Assembly (NCBI GenBank): GCA_963819975.1 | Contig: CAWFYE010000018.1 | Coordinates: forward strand, 62,001 to 126,000 | DNA: 64,000 bases | DNA from: Palsa-1392 sp963819975 | GTDB lineage: Bacteria > Verrucomicrobiota > Verrucomicrobiia > Chthoniobacterales > UBA10450 | Reading direction: 5' to 3' | In this document: positions 1 through 7,978 of the stretch, piece after piece | Numbering within the stretch: the first letter of the stretch is position 1 | Layout of the letters: each line of letters opens with the position of its first letter | Notes under the pieces: generated by a model | What the model saw: the letters and a program-made list of their open reading frames with translations, nothing else | The model's database searches: none | Told to the model about the DNA's origin: nothing | Translations under genes and position numbers: made by a program

Positions 1-211
1 GCACCTTGCCCGTCGCCGAGACCGTCTCGATGATCGTACGCCGCGCCGCCTTTTCCGTCGTTACCGCAATCGGCTGTTCGCGTTTGCTCGCGATCACTGA
101 GAAAATGATGAGGAGCAAAATAACCCCCGCGCTGCCAAGCACGAGGTAGAGCTTGCGGCGCGACTTTCGCTTCCGACGAACGGTTGGTGCGGGGGTGGCG
201 GTCTGATGCAT
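1..211 (-). CDS. HlyD/RND-type periplasmic adaptor subunit, N-terminal fragment
   Basis: Reading the minus strand from an ATG at 211 gives a frame open to the window edge. It starts with a basic cytoplasmic stretch (RRKRKSRRK), then one membrane segment (about residues 22-38, LVLGSAGVILLLIIFSVIA). A TTEKAARRTIIETVSATGKV stretch follows, the typical beginning of MacA/HlyD membrane-fusion proteins, which link an inner-membrane pump to the outer membrane. Only about 70 residues are visible, so the pump type cannot be told. It lies 59 bp downstream of queG on the same strand. The family call rests on a short segment. Confidence 0.7.
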   Translation of the reverse strand, partial: MHQTATPAPTVRRKRKSRRKLYLVLGSAGVILLLIIFSVIASKREQPIAVTTEKAARRTIIETVSATGKV

Positions 212-270
212 GACAGGTTGGTTTATGAGGAGGATTAACGGCTCCTTAGACCAATGCAAACTTTTCGCGT

Positions 271-1365
271 TCAGCTTCCGCGGCTCGCTTCCAGAGCGGG
301 CGGCCGTTCTTTCGCGGAGCGCGATTGGATTTGTGCGATCGCCCAGCAGGCGTGTTCGGCGATCAATGGCTCGTCATCGCGCGCCGCCAGACCCAGCGCC
401 GGAAGGTCTTCTTCCGTTCCTACATTCCCCAGCGCGACACAGACATTGCGCAGTAAACCACGCCGCTTGATCCGCTTGATTGGCGACCTGCGAAAGAGCG
501 TCCGGAACCGCTCGTCATCGAGTGCGAGAAAATCCCGGAGCGCCATCTGAGCGACCGCCGGCCGCGCCGCAAACGCGCTCTCCCGCGAAACCTGGGCGAA
601 GCGATTCCATGGGCAGGCATCGAGACAATCGTCGCAGCCGAAAATGCGATCACCTATCAGCGGCCGGAACTCGAGCGGGATTCTCCCCTTCAATTCGATC
701 GTCAGGTAAGAGATGCAGCGGCGCGCATCCAACTCGTGCGGCGCCGTAATCGCGCCTGTCGGGCAGGCCTCGATGCAACGAGTGCACGACCCGCACCGCG
801 CCACCTGCGGCGGATCGGGCGGCAGCTCCAGCGTCGTCAGGATCTCTCCAAGAAAAAACCAGGTTCCGAGCCCGCGATTGAGCAGCATCGTACTCTTGCC
901 GTGCCAGCCGATACCCGCCTCCGCCGCAAAATCGCGCTCCAGCACCGGCCCGGTATCGACATAAATCTTCTGCCTGCCGCCTAACGAACCCAGAAATTCC
1001 TCCAGTTCCCGCAGCTTCGGGAGTATCACATCATGATAATCATCCCCCAACGCATAACGAGCGATCCTTCCGACCGCCCCACTTCTTCCTTCATCCTTCT
1101 GACTTCTGCCTTTCCCACGGCCTTGGAAGTAGCTCATCGCCAGCGCGACCACTGAGCGCGCCCCCGGGAGCACCAGCTCGGGATCGCAGCGTTTCTCTGC
1201 CCCGCGCGCGATCCAATCCATCTCACCCGCCGCACCCTGCTTAAGCCAATTGCGAAAGTCTCCCGCGTGTGGCGGACTTCCCGCCCGCGCGATCCGGCAA
1301 TCATCGAAGCCAGCGGCCAGCGCGCGTCGCACCAGCTCGGATTTTGTTTCAAGCGCCGCGGGCAA
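271..1365 (-). CDS. queG: Epoxyqueuosine reductase QueG
   Basis: Reduces epoxyqueuosine to queuosine in tRNA, the last step of the Q pathway, using cobalamin and two 4Fe-4S clusters. From the chosen TTG start the protein has 364 residues, near the usual 350-380. Cys191-x2-Cys194-x2-Cys197-x3-Cys201 and Cys217/Cys244-x2-Cys247-x3-Cys251 are the two ferredoxin-type clusters, and a C-terminal HEAT-like stretch follows. The TTG at 1365 is preceded by GAGGA at 5-nt spacing and overlaps the end of aroK, suggesting translational coupling. The open frame continues upstream across aroK but is not homologous there. Residues about 82-99 are a low-complexity, charged insertion encoded by 7-nt tandem repeats (see 1082-1116). 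queA lies at 40704. Confidence 0.93.
   Translation of the reverse strand: MPAALETKSELVRRALAAGFDDCRIARAGSPPHAGDFRNWLKQGAAGEMDWIARGAEKRCDPELVLPGARSVVALAMSYFQGRGKGRSQKDEGRSGAVGRIARYALGDDYHDVILPKLRELEEFLGSLGGRQKIYVDTGPVLERDFAAEAGIGWHGKSTMLLNRGLGTWFFLGEILTTLELPPDPPQVARCGSCTRCIEACPTGAITAPHELDARRCISYLTIELKGRIPLEFRPLIGDRIFGCDDCLDACPWNRFAQVSRESAFAARPAVAQMALRDFLALDDERFRTLFRRSPIKRIKRRGLLRNVCVALGNVGTEEDLPALGLAARDDEPLIAEHACWAIAQIQSRSAKERPPALEASRGS
1082..1116. repeat. Degenerate heptamer tandem array inside queG
   Basis: Five consecutive 7-nt units (cttcttc, cttcatc, cttctga, cttctgc, ctttccc) lie within the coding frame of queG. They encode the low-complexity insertion between the conserved SYFQG-like strand and the IARYALG motif. 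Because 7 is not a multiple of 3, changes in unit number would shift the frame unless three units change together. Similar 7-nt arrays occur at 13703, 36957 and 48607. Confidence 0.7.
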
Positions 1366-1873
1366 TGGAATCCTCGATCGCTTGCGCCACCTCGTCGTGG
1401 CTGAGTCCGGTCGTGTCAATGGTGAAATCAGCCGCCTCCTCGTAGAAGGGTGCGCGTTCGTGGAGCAAATGTTCCACCGTTGCTGCCGGGTCCTCTGTCC
1501 GAAGCAGTGGTCGGTCGGAGCGCCGTCCGAGTCGCTCCAGCAGGGTGTCAAGGTCCGCTGTCAGGCAAACCACCGTCCCCAGTTCACGCAAGCGCGCGAC
1601 GTTATCCGGGCGCAGGATCGCTCCGCCACCGGTGACGATCACCGCCGGCTGCGCCGTATCGATCCTTTCCAGAATCGCGCTCTCTTCCGCGCGGAATTGT
1701 TCCTGGCCTATTCGGTCGAAAATTTCGGTTATCCGCATCCCGAGCGAGGTCGCGATCATCGCGTCCGTATCCAGACGCGGCCAGCCCCGGCTCAGGGCAA
1801 GCCGTCGTCCGACGGAGGATTTGCCGGTGCCCATGAAGCCGATAAGCACGATGGAACGTTCGGCCATCTTCAC
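1349..1873 (-). CDS. aroK: Shikimate kinase
   Basis: ATP-dependent phosphorylation of shikimate to shikimate 3-phosphate in aromatic amino-acid synthesis; cytosolic. The 174-residue length is typical. The Walker A loop GFMGTGKSS is at residues 12-20, the DTDAMI shikimate/Mg-binding segment follows at about 37, and the GGGAI substrate-binding motif is near 84. The LID arginines lie in the SDRPLLR segment. The start shown is GTG at 1873; an ATG two codons later (1867) is equally possible and neither has a clear Shine-Dalgarno. The end overlaps queG by 17 nt, so the two are probably one transcript. Confidence 0.93.
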   Translation of the reverse strand: MKMAERSIVLIGFMGTGKSSVGRRLALSRGWPRLDTDAMIATSLGMRITEIFDRIGQEQFRAEESAILERIDTAQPAVIVTGGGAILRPDNVARLRELGTVVCLTADLDTLLERLGRRSDRPLLRTEDPAATVEHLLHERAPFYEEAADFTIDTTGLSHDEVAQAIEDSIARGA

Positions 1874-2039
1874 GGAGGAATATACCGCCGGTCCGGCAGC
1901 GGCGACACCCTGTGCGGCAAATTTTTGGCCGCAGATTCGAAATCTCCTTTACCCTGTCTTCTCTTCGGACGCTGCGTTCAAATTAGAACTCGGTAGGAGA
2001 GGCACCGCAAAGGGAACGTTGGCGTGAGGCGCCGCTACT

Positions 2040-2290
2040 TCAAAGCCATTGAGGTGCTTTCGCGACGTAGACCTCGACCCATGGCGATACCGGTCGTGCT
2101 GTTCTGGCCGTGAGCGATCGCGGTGTAGCTGCCGGAGTAGAGCGTCACGACCGCGCTTCGATATATCGGCCAGGGCGGAGCAGGCCGGGTCAAGGTCGTA
2201 AGCCTCGATCAAGGCGACTCCCGATTGGCCGCTGCGGTCTCGTACGATGGCCGTGTAGGCCCCGGGCGCTGGCAAACAGAAATGTTTGTC
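2040..2290 (-). pseudogene. Relic of a secreted repeat protein (C-terminal domain pieces)
   Basis: Minus-strand translation shows GAYTAIVRDRSGQSGVALIE followed by AYDLDP and ADIS. After a +1 shift it reads GSYTAIAHGQNSTTGIA, and after another shift VEVYVAKAPQWL and a stop. These are two copies of the GGYTAIVSG..GVALVEIY motif that closes each C-terminal repeat of the intact protein at 44855-46498. About 90 residues of each repeat are missing, and at least two frameshifts separate the pieces. No start or signal peptide is present. The rest of the 1874-2491 gap shows no recognisable coding signal. Confidence 0.75.
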
Positions 2291-2491
2291 TTGGGAAATC
2301 GATCTCTGCTGGAGTCGAAGCATCCCGGTGCAGGTCGCCGCAGATTATGGCGGTGCAAGTCGCTCCTCGCCGTCCGTCGATCCCGACTCCTCTCCAGCGC
2401 GAAGCTAGGTGGCCGGTGTTCGCTGACGACATCGGCATTCCGGCGGAAGCCGGCTTCTTGTCTCATTTCGCAAGACGCTGTTGATTGAGCG

Positions 2492-3859
2492 ATGGCCATT
2501 GCATCCATTAACCCGGCGACTGGGGAAACGTTGCGCGAGTTCAAGGCGCTGACCGAGGCCGAGATCGAAGAAAAGTTGGCCACGGCGGAACGGGCGTTTC
2601 GGGTTCATCGTGCGACCTCGTTTTCGGAGCGGGTAGCAGTCCTGCTGGCGGTCGCCGATCTGCTCGAGGAGGATGTCGAAGAGCTGGCGCGCGTCATCAC
2701 GCGCGAGATGGGCAAGCCGATCGGTGCAGCGCGCGAGGAGGTGCAGAAATGCGCCGGCGGCTGCCGCTATTATGCGGAAAATGCCGCGCGTTTTCTGGAG
2801 GAGGAGGTAATCCAGACGGCCGCTGCGCACAGCTCGGTGTGCTGGCAGCCGTTAGGCGCGGTGCTCGCGATCATGCCGTGGAATTTTCCTTTCTGGCAGG
2901 TCTTTCGCTTTGCCGCCCCGGCCCTGATGGCAGGGAATGTCGGGCTCCTCAAACACGCCGCGAATGTCCCGCAGTGTGCGCTCGCGATTGAGGAGATTTT
3001 TAGGCGCGCTGGCGCGGCGCCGGGTGTTTTCCAGGCGCTGTTGATCGAATCCGACGAAGTCGCCGGACTGATCGAGGACAAGCGCGTGCGCGCTGTGACT
3101 TTGACCGGCAGCGACAAGGCGGGGAGCGCGGTAGCGGCCACCGCGGGGCGAGAGATCAAGAAGTGTGTCTTGGAGCTGGGCGGGAGCGACCCTTTTATCG
3201 TTATGCCGGGCGCCGACCTGGAAACTGCCCTAACGACGGCCGTGAAAGCGCGCACCCAGAACAGCGGGCAATCCTGCATCGCGGGGAAGCGGTTCCTGAT
3301 CGCGGAGGCGGTTTACGATGATTTCGTCAGGCAGTTCGTCGAGCGAATGCGAGCGCTAAGAGTTGGGGACCCGCTCGAGGACGGGACCGAGATCGGTCCG
3401 CTCGCGACGCCCTCGATTCGTCAGGGAGTGCATGAGCAGGTGCGCAAGTCGGTTGCGGCCGGGGCGAAGCTCCTCGTGGGCGGCGAGCCGATGGAAGGGA
3501 AGGGGAATTTCTATCCGGCGACGGTGCTGGCGGAAATTCCGTCAGACGCACCGGCATTTTGCGAAGAAGTCTTCGGCCCTGTGGCGCTCGTCTTTCGAGT
3601 GAAGGACGCGGCGGAAGCGGTCGCCCTCGCGAATGAGAGCGACTTTGGCCTCGGGGCGAGCGTCTGGACGAACGATCCGAAGGAACAGAAGCTCTTTGCC
3701 CAGGAACTCGAGTGCGGGATGGTCTTTGTGAACGAGATGGTGGCTTCCGATCCGCGGCTGCCTTTTGGCGGAGTGAAACGCTCTGGCTACGGTCGCGAGC
3801 TCAGCTCGCTAGGCATACGTGAATTCATGAATGCCAAGACGGTGGTACGCGGAAGTTAG
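2492..3859 (+). CDS. NAD(P)-dependent succinate-semialdehyde dehydrogenase (Sad/GabD-like)
   Basis: An aldehyde dehydrogenase that oxidises succinate semialdehyde (or a close relative) to the acid. At 455 residues it matches the short Sad/YneI branch rather than the 480-residue GabD. The signature residues are present: Asn131 in PWNFPFWQ, Glu228 in LELGGSDPF, the catalytic Cys262 in NSGQSCIAGKR, and PFGGVKRSGYGRE near the C-terminus. The exact substrate cannot be read from sequence. The stop codon lies inside a hairpin shared with the convergent gene. It stands alone; no GABA transaminase is adjacent. Confidence 0.88.
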   Translation: MAIASINPATGETLREFKALTEAEIEEKLATAERAFRVHRATSFSERVAVLLAVADLLEEDVEELARVITREMGKPIGAAREEVQKCAGGCRYYAENAARFLEEEVIQTAAAHSSVCWQPLGAVLAIMPWNFPFWQVFRFAAPALMAGNVGLLKHAANVPQCALAIEEIFRRAGAAPGVFQALLIESDEVAGLIEDKRVRAVTLTGSDKAGSAVAATAGREIKKCVLELGGSDPFIVMPGADLETALTTAVKARTQNSGQSCIAGKRFLIAEAVYDDFVRQFVERMRALRVGDPLEDGTEIGPLATPSIRQGVHEQVRKSVAAGAKLLVGGEPMEGKGNFYPATVLAEIPSDAPAFCEEVFGPVALVFRVKDAAEAVALANESDFGLGASVWTNDPKEQKLFAQELECGMVFVNEMVASDPRLPFGGVKRSGYGRELSSLGIREFMNAKTVVRGS

Positions 3860-3877
3860 GCTGGAAGCCTAACTTCC
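3851..3877. terminator. Bidirectional hairpin between convergent genes, built from an inverted motif pair
   Basis: A perfect 12-bp stem (GGAAGTTAGGCT / AGCCTAACTTCC) with a 3-nt loop holds the stop codons of both convergent genes (TAG at 3857 on plus, TAG at 3871 on minus). There is no T-run. The arms carry GTTAGGC and GCCTAAC, the core of the dispersed GCCTAACGA word. An inverted pair doubling as a terminator is the arrangement known for uptake sequences in Haemophilus and Neisseria. Confidence 0.75.
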
Positions 3878-4411
3878 GAACTGATCTTCCTTCTCCTTAA
3901 AGAGGACGTTGAAGGTCGTGAGGGAGCCGTAGCAGCGGGTGATGTATTGCTGGAGATCGAACTTGTCGGCGTCGCTCAGCTTGTCGCTTGCGTTTACCCT
4001 CTGTTCGAGAACTCGCAGGTTGTTGCGGATCATGACGATCTTGTGAAAGAAAGTCTCGAGCGGAACTTCTTTTGCCTGCAGTGAACTATCGGCCGGTTGG
4101 AGCGAGAGAGTGCCGCTTTGCCAACGGGTGGCGAGGCCTTCGACGAGTTCGTCGGGTTTTTCCAGACCGAGCGCGTCGACCATCGCCTGCGCGGTCTGGC
4201 GAATAAGGGCGGAAAGCGGCATTTCCATTTCCGTCAGGCGCGCGCTTGGCTCGGCAGCGCTCAAGTCGCTCGAGGCGGGATCAACGGTGCGGGGAGCGTC
4301 GTCGAAAGAGATGTCGGCAGTGTGTTCGGTGAGCGACTTGATCGTTCCAACGCCGTAACGCGGGTGACGAACCTGCATTCCGATATGGAGACTTTGGATA
4401 GGTATTCCCAT
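3869..4411 (-). CDS. Hypothetical protein with UvrD/PcrA-type Tudor-like N-terminal domain
   Basis: 180 residues from the ATG at 4411. Residues 8-45 (GMQVRHPRYGVGTIKSLT, then ADISFDD) resemble the small Tudor-like barrel at the C-terminus of UvrD/PcrA helicases and in CarD-like RNA-polymerase-binding proteins. The rest is helical: a segment around LIRQTAQAMVDALGL, then a C-terminal helix pair (ETFFHKIVMIRNNLRVLEQR..). No catalytic motif is seen. The frame runs 90 codons further upstream, but that part is antisense to the ABC permease and is rejected. It is divergent from the permease with 82 bp between the starts. The domain suggests nucleic-acid or polymerase contact, which is inference. Confidence 0.7.
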   Translation of the reverse strand: MGIPIQSLHIGMQVRHPRYGVGTIKSLTEHTADISFDDAPRTVDPASSDLSAAEPSARLTEMEMPLSALIRQTAQAMVDALGLEKPDELVEGLATRWQSGTLSLQPADSSLQAKEVPLETFFHKIVMIRNNLRVLEQRVNASDKLSDADKFDLQQYITRCYGSLTTFNVLFKEKEDQFGS

Positions 4412-4493
4412 GGCGTATCCAAACTGCGGCGGACCGACGTCCGCGCAAACGCAAAACAATTTTGAATCCAAAGCCGGCGCCAACCGCATCCCA

Positions 4494-7046
4494 ATGGCGA
4501 TGATACAGGATTTTAGGTTCGCTTTCCGGCAGTTGATCAAGACACCGGGTTTTACAACCATCGCTGTCCTTACGCTCGCGATCGCAATCGGGGTCAACTC
4601 GGCGGTCTTCGCGCTCGTCAATGGTGTCATCCTGCGGCCGGTCGTCCAGGTGCGCCCCGCGGAAGTGGTCAACGTCTTCACCGCCCGGCAGGGTGCGGCG
4701 CATGATTACCGGCCTTTTTCCTACAACGAATTCGCCGCGCTGCGGGAGAACAACGATGTCTTCGCGGATGTCGCGGCGATGGGATTCGGTCTCGCCGGAA
4801 TCGGACGCGACGAAGGGATGCGACGCAGTTTCATCTTCCTGACTTCGGCGAATTTCTTTTCGCTCATGGGGGTGAAACCGGCGGTCGGTCGCTTCTACAG
4901 CGAGGCCGAATGCCGGCCGGATGCCAGCATCCCGGTGGTGGTGGCGAGTTATCCCTATTGGAAAAAACTCGGGGGCCGGGCCGATCTCATCGGGAAACCG
5001 CTGACGGTGAACGGGCAGGTCTACACTCTGATTGGCGTGACGCCGGACGGCTTTGCCGGCGCGAATGCCCTGCTTGCCCCGGATCTATGGGTGCCGCTGG
5101 GCGTTTACTCGCAGCTTGGGACGGCCTTCAGCGACACGACTGCAAAGCTACCGCTCAATTCGCCGAAAAATTACACCCTCAATCTGATCGCCCGAATGCG
5201 TCCCGGCCTAACGATGGAGTCAACCAAGGCGCGTCTGCCCGCGCTCGCCAAACGCCTGACTGCGATCCAGCCGGCTGACGCGACCGGCGGGCGCGAGTTG
5301 CAGATCCAGACTCCGTCACGTTTCAGCATCAGCACGACGCCGTCGGATGACGGGCCGATCGGATTGATCGGCATTTTGTTGCTCGCGATGGCGGGCGCGG
5401 TTCTCCTTATCGCCTGCCTTAACCTCGCGAACATGCTCCTGGCCCGAGGCGCGAATCGTTCCAAGGAAATCGCGCTTCGTCTCGCTCTCGGTGCGAGCCG
5501 CTGGCGAATCGTTCGGCAACTGCTCTGCGAAGGGATGCTGCTCGCCCTCGTCGGCGGCGGGCTCGGTTTGTTCGTCAGTCTCTGGAGCAATGGTCTTCTC
5601 CTCGGCTCGTTAGGCAATCTTTTTGGGTCGATGAACTTTTCCATCGTCGTTCACCTGCGACCTGATGTGACGGTGCTCACAGTTACTTTCCTCATTTGCC
5701 TCATCGCCACTGTGCTCTTCAGTCTCGGGCCAGCCTTGAAAGCTTCCCGGGCGGACCTGGTTAACGACTTGAAACAGCAGGTCGGCGAACCGGCGCATGT
5801 CGGGCGTCTCAATCGCTTCTTTGCGCCGCGCCACCTCCTCGTTATGACGCAGATCGCGCTCTCGCTCACTCTGCTTTTCAGCGCCGGGTTGTTCTTCCGC
5901 GGCGCGCTTAAGGCGGGTGCGCTCCATCCCGGCTTTGATCGCCGGGGCGCGCTCTCGGCGGAAATGGACTTCACGTTAGGCAGGCAGGACGACGAGGCTG
6001 CGCGCCGGACGATGTTTGCCGCCGTCCATCGCATGCGGGCGCTGCCCGGCGTGCGAGCGGCTGCCCTGACGACGATGCTGCCCTACGGCAACATCACCAA
6101 CGCCCGGCGCGTCATGCGGATGGATGAAGCGGTGGTGGCCAAAACCGACCCGAATGCCCCGGAGTCGGGCGCGAGCGGATTGTTCACCGCCGTCACCCCG
6201 GGGTGGTTCGATGCCATCGGGGTGCGGCTTCTGCGCGGCCGGGATTTCACCGATACCGAGGCGGAGGACAAAGATTCACCGAGGGTGCTGATCATTGATG
6301 AGGTACTGGCGAAGAAACTTTTCCCGAAAGGGGACGCGCTTGGGCAGCACTTGCGCTATTCCCTGCCGCCGAGCGACGGTTCGCCTAACGAATTCACGAT
6401 TGTCGGGATCGTGAGCCAGCATCGTCACGAAGTGCTGGGCGATGAAATGCCGCGCCGAATTTTTGCGCCCCTCGCGCAGGCTTACAGCGGTAGCGTGATT
6501 CTGCAGGTGCGTCTGGCGCGAGACGATCGGGCCGCGGTCGCGGCCATGATCCCGACGGTTCGTCAGACGCTGCGCGAAGTCGATCCGGCGATGCCGATCC
6601 TCCGCATCGAGCCGTTCGAAAACATCGTGGAAAAGAATATCGGCCTTTGGGCGGTGCGTTTCGGCGCGATTCTCTTCGGGATTTTCGGTGGGATCGCACT
6701 GTTGCTCGCGGTCGTGGGTGTGTATGGCGTGAAAGCGTATGCCGTGGCGCGCCGCACGCGGGAGATCGGGATTCGCATGGCGCTGGGCGCGGATCGTGGC
6801 GATGTCTTCACTCTGATTATGAAACAAGGCGCGCTTCAAACCGCATTTGCGCTCGGCGTGGGTTTGCTCATGGCCCTCGGCCTCGGCCGGGTGCTGGCGC
6901 AGATGCTTTATCAAGTGAGCCCAAGCGATCCGGTAGCGTTGATCGCGGCCAGCGTGATGCTCGGCTCGGCGGCGTTGCTCGCCTGCTTTCTGCCCGCACG
7001 GCGTGCGATGCGAGTTACGCCGATGACGGCCTTGCGCACAGAGTAG
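4494..7046 (+). CDS. ADOP-type (duplicated orphan) MacB/FtsX-like ABC permease
   Basis: A large inner-membrane permease of about 850 residues with two FtsX-like halves. It opens with the family hallmark MIQDFRFAFRQLIKTPGFT and a first membrane helix, then a MacB-type periplasmic domain, then three helices with LGASRWRIVRQLLCEG. A second periplasmic domain follows, and the final helix triplet carries TREIGIRMALGADRGDV and LPARRAMRVTP. No ATPase gene is adjacent, as usual for this Acidobacteria/Verrucomicrobia expansion family. Starts at 4494 or 4500 are both plausible; the longer frame from 4410 overlaps the divergent gene. It carries four copies of the CCTAACG word. The transported substrate is unknown. 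Confidence 0.88.
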   Translation: MAMIQDFRFAFRQLIKTPGFTTIAVLTLAIAIGVNSAVFALVNGVILRPVVQVRPAEVVNVFTARQGAAHDYRPFSYNEFAALRENNDVFADVAAMGFGLAGIGRDEGMRRSFIFLTSANFFSLMGVKPAVGRFYSEAECRPDASIPVVVASYPYWKKLGGRADLIGKPLTVNGQVYTLIGVTPDGFAGANALLAPDLWVPLGVYSQLGTAFSDTTAKLPLNSPKNYTLNLIARMRPGLTMESTKARLPALAKRLTAIQPADATGGRELQIQTPSRFSISTTPSDDGPIGLIGILLLAMAGAVLLIACLNLANMLLARGANRSKEIALRLALGASRWRIVRQLLCEGMLLALVGGGLGLFVSLWSNGLLLGSLGNLFGSMNFSIVVHLRPDVTVLTVTFLICLIATVLFSLGPALKASRADLVNDLKQQVGEPAHVGRLNRFFAPRHLLVMTQIALSLTLLFSAGLFFRGALKAGALHPGFDRRGALSAEMDFTLGRQDDEAARRTMFAAVHRMRALPGVRAAALTTMLPYGNITNARRVMRMDEAVVAKTDPNAPESGASGLFTAVTPGWFDAIGVRLLRGRDFTDTEAEDKDSPRVLIIDEVLAKKLFPKGDALGQHLRYSLPPSDGSPNEFTIVGIVSQHRHEVLGDEMPRRIFAPLAQAYSGSVILQVRLARDDRAAVAAMIPTVRQTLREVDPAMPILRIEPFENIVEKNIGLWAVRFGAILFGIFGGIALLLAVVGVYGVKAYAVARRTREIGIRMALGADRGDVFTLIMKQGALQTAFALGVGLLMALGLGRVLAQMLYQVSPSDPVALIAASVMLGSAALLACFLPARRAMRVTPMTALRTE

Positions 7047-7271
7047 CGACGGCTTCAGTTCCCCGGAGTGGCCGCGGGGCGAGCAGTTGGAGGCGGTGCT
7101 GCGATTTAGAAGAGATGCCGAAACAGGTTCGTGAAAGAAATGTTCCGGCTTGGCTGGGAGTTCTTCTGACTCTGGGGACTTTCGCCGCACGGGATTCACC
7201 ACTCGATTGTGGAGGATGAGGTGAACTCGAACCGGTCGAGCGGCCTAACGATGGGCTAAGAGATAAGGAAA
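7047..7271. other. Intergenic stretch without recognised gene
   Basis: Between the permease stop and the terminator at 7272 there is no homologous coding sequence. A 34-codon open frame from 7115 (plus) has no Shine-Dalgarno and resembles nothing known. One copy of the dispersed word GCCTAACGA lies at 7243-7251. Confidence 0.5.
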
Positions 7272-7299
7272 AGCCCCGGCCTCTTTCGAAGCCGGGGCT
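7272..7299 (-). terminator. Rho-independent terminator of the 7325-7723 lipoprotein gene
   Basis: AGCCCCGGC / GCCGGGGCT, a 9-bp GC-rich stem with a 10-nt loop. On the minus strand it is followed directly by TTTTCC. It lies 25 bp downstream of the lipoprotein stop codon. Confidence 0.88.
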
Positions 7300-7324
7300 G
7301 AATGTTTCGGGGCGAATCGTCGCT

Positions 7325-7723
7325 TTATGGATTCGGTGACTCAGCCGGTGACTCGGCCGGAGCAGTCGCCGGCGACATCGCGTCTTTCGCGGAATCCATC
7401 GCATTGGTCGCCGCGTCCTGGACTTTGTCCACCGCGTCTGTGGCGGCGTCCTTGGTTGCGTCCGCAGCGTTTTGCGTCGCGTCCTTGGCCTGATCCGCCA
7501 TCTGATCGACCGCGGCGGCGGCGGCTGGCGCGGCTTCCTTCGCGGCCTGCTGCGCTTCATCGATCTTCTTTTCAGCGGCAGCCTTGGCTTCTTCGCTCTT
7601 GGTTTCCACTGCCTGCTTCGCTTCGTCGGATTTCTGTTCGATCGTTTCTGCGGTCTTGTCGTTGCAGGCGGTCAACGCGAGCGCGGCGGTGGCCATAAGT
7701 GTCAATGGTTTGATGTATTTCAT
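7325..7723 (-). CDS. Ala/Lys-rich coiled-coil lipoprotein
   Basis: 132 residues. A signal peptide ends in a lipobox (LALTAC, Cys20), so the protein should be a lipid-anchored envelope protein. The mature part is almost entirely A, K, E, D, Q and T in 11-residue-like helical periods (for example AKAAAEKKIDEAQQAAKEAA). This amphipathic pattern resembles apolipoprotein or LEA-type stress proteins. It ends in a proline-rich tail (PAESPAESPNP). It is monocistronic with a strong terminator. Low-complexity composition makes any specific function unsafe; a stress or envelope-spacer role is inference. Confidence 0.85.
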   Translation of the reverse strand: MKYIKPLTLMATAALALTACNDKTAETIEQKSDEAKQAVETKSEEAKAAAEKKIDEAQQAAKEAAPAAAAAVDQMADQAKDATQNAADATKDAATDAVDKVQDAATNAMDSAKDAMSPATAPAESPAESPNP

Positions 7724-7978
7724 GATGTAGTTGGTAGCTGGTTAAAGGTTGTGGTTGCTTTGCTGCCAAGGCAAGAATTACCCGGCGTGTAAGGCAGGTC
7801 ATCATTCAAGCGATTATCTGTCAACGTTTTGTTGAACCTTTCGCAAGGACTCCCCCGGCGAAGCGGGAATGCAATATTTGATTCGACAAGATATCGTTAG
7901 GCGCAAAGACTGCGCTCAACCGACGGCCGGAAGGGACGCTCGATTCCTTCAGCGCGTTGGAATGAAAGGAAAATCGAC
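7724..7978. promoter_or_regulatory. Divergent intergenic region between two lipoprotein genes
   Basis: This 255-bp region must hold the promoters of both the 7325-7723 gene (minus) and the 7979 gene (plus). I see no unambiguous -35/-10 pair. It contains a copy of TCGTTAGGC at 7894-7902. Confidence 0.4.

Noticed and set aside
4412..4681. 90-codon N-terminal extension of the Tudor-like protein
   Set aside because: It overlaps the start of the divergent permease and contains no domain; the ATG at 4411 directly precedes the conserved part.
6276..7202. 308-codon minus-strand frame
   Set aside because: Antisense to the ADOP permease, rich in His/Arg as expected from the third-position GC bias of the opposite strand; no start signal.
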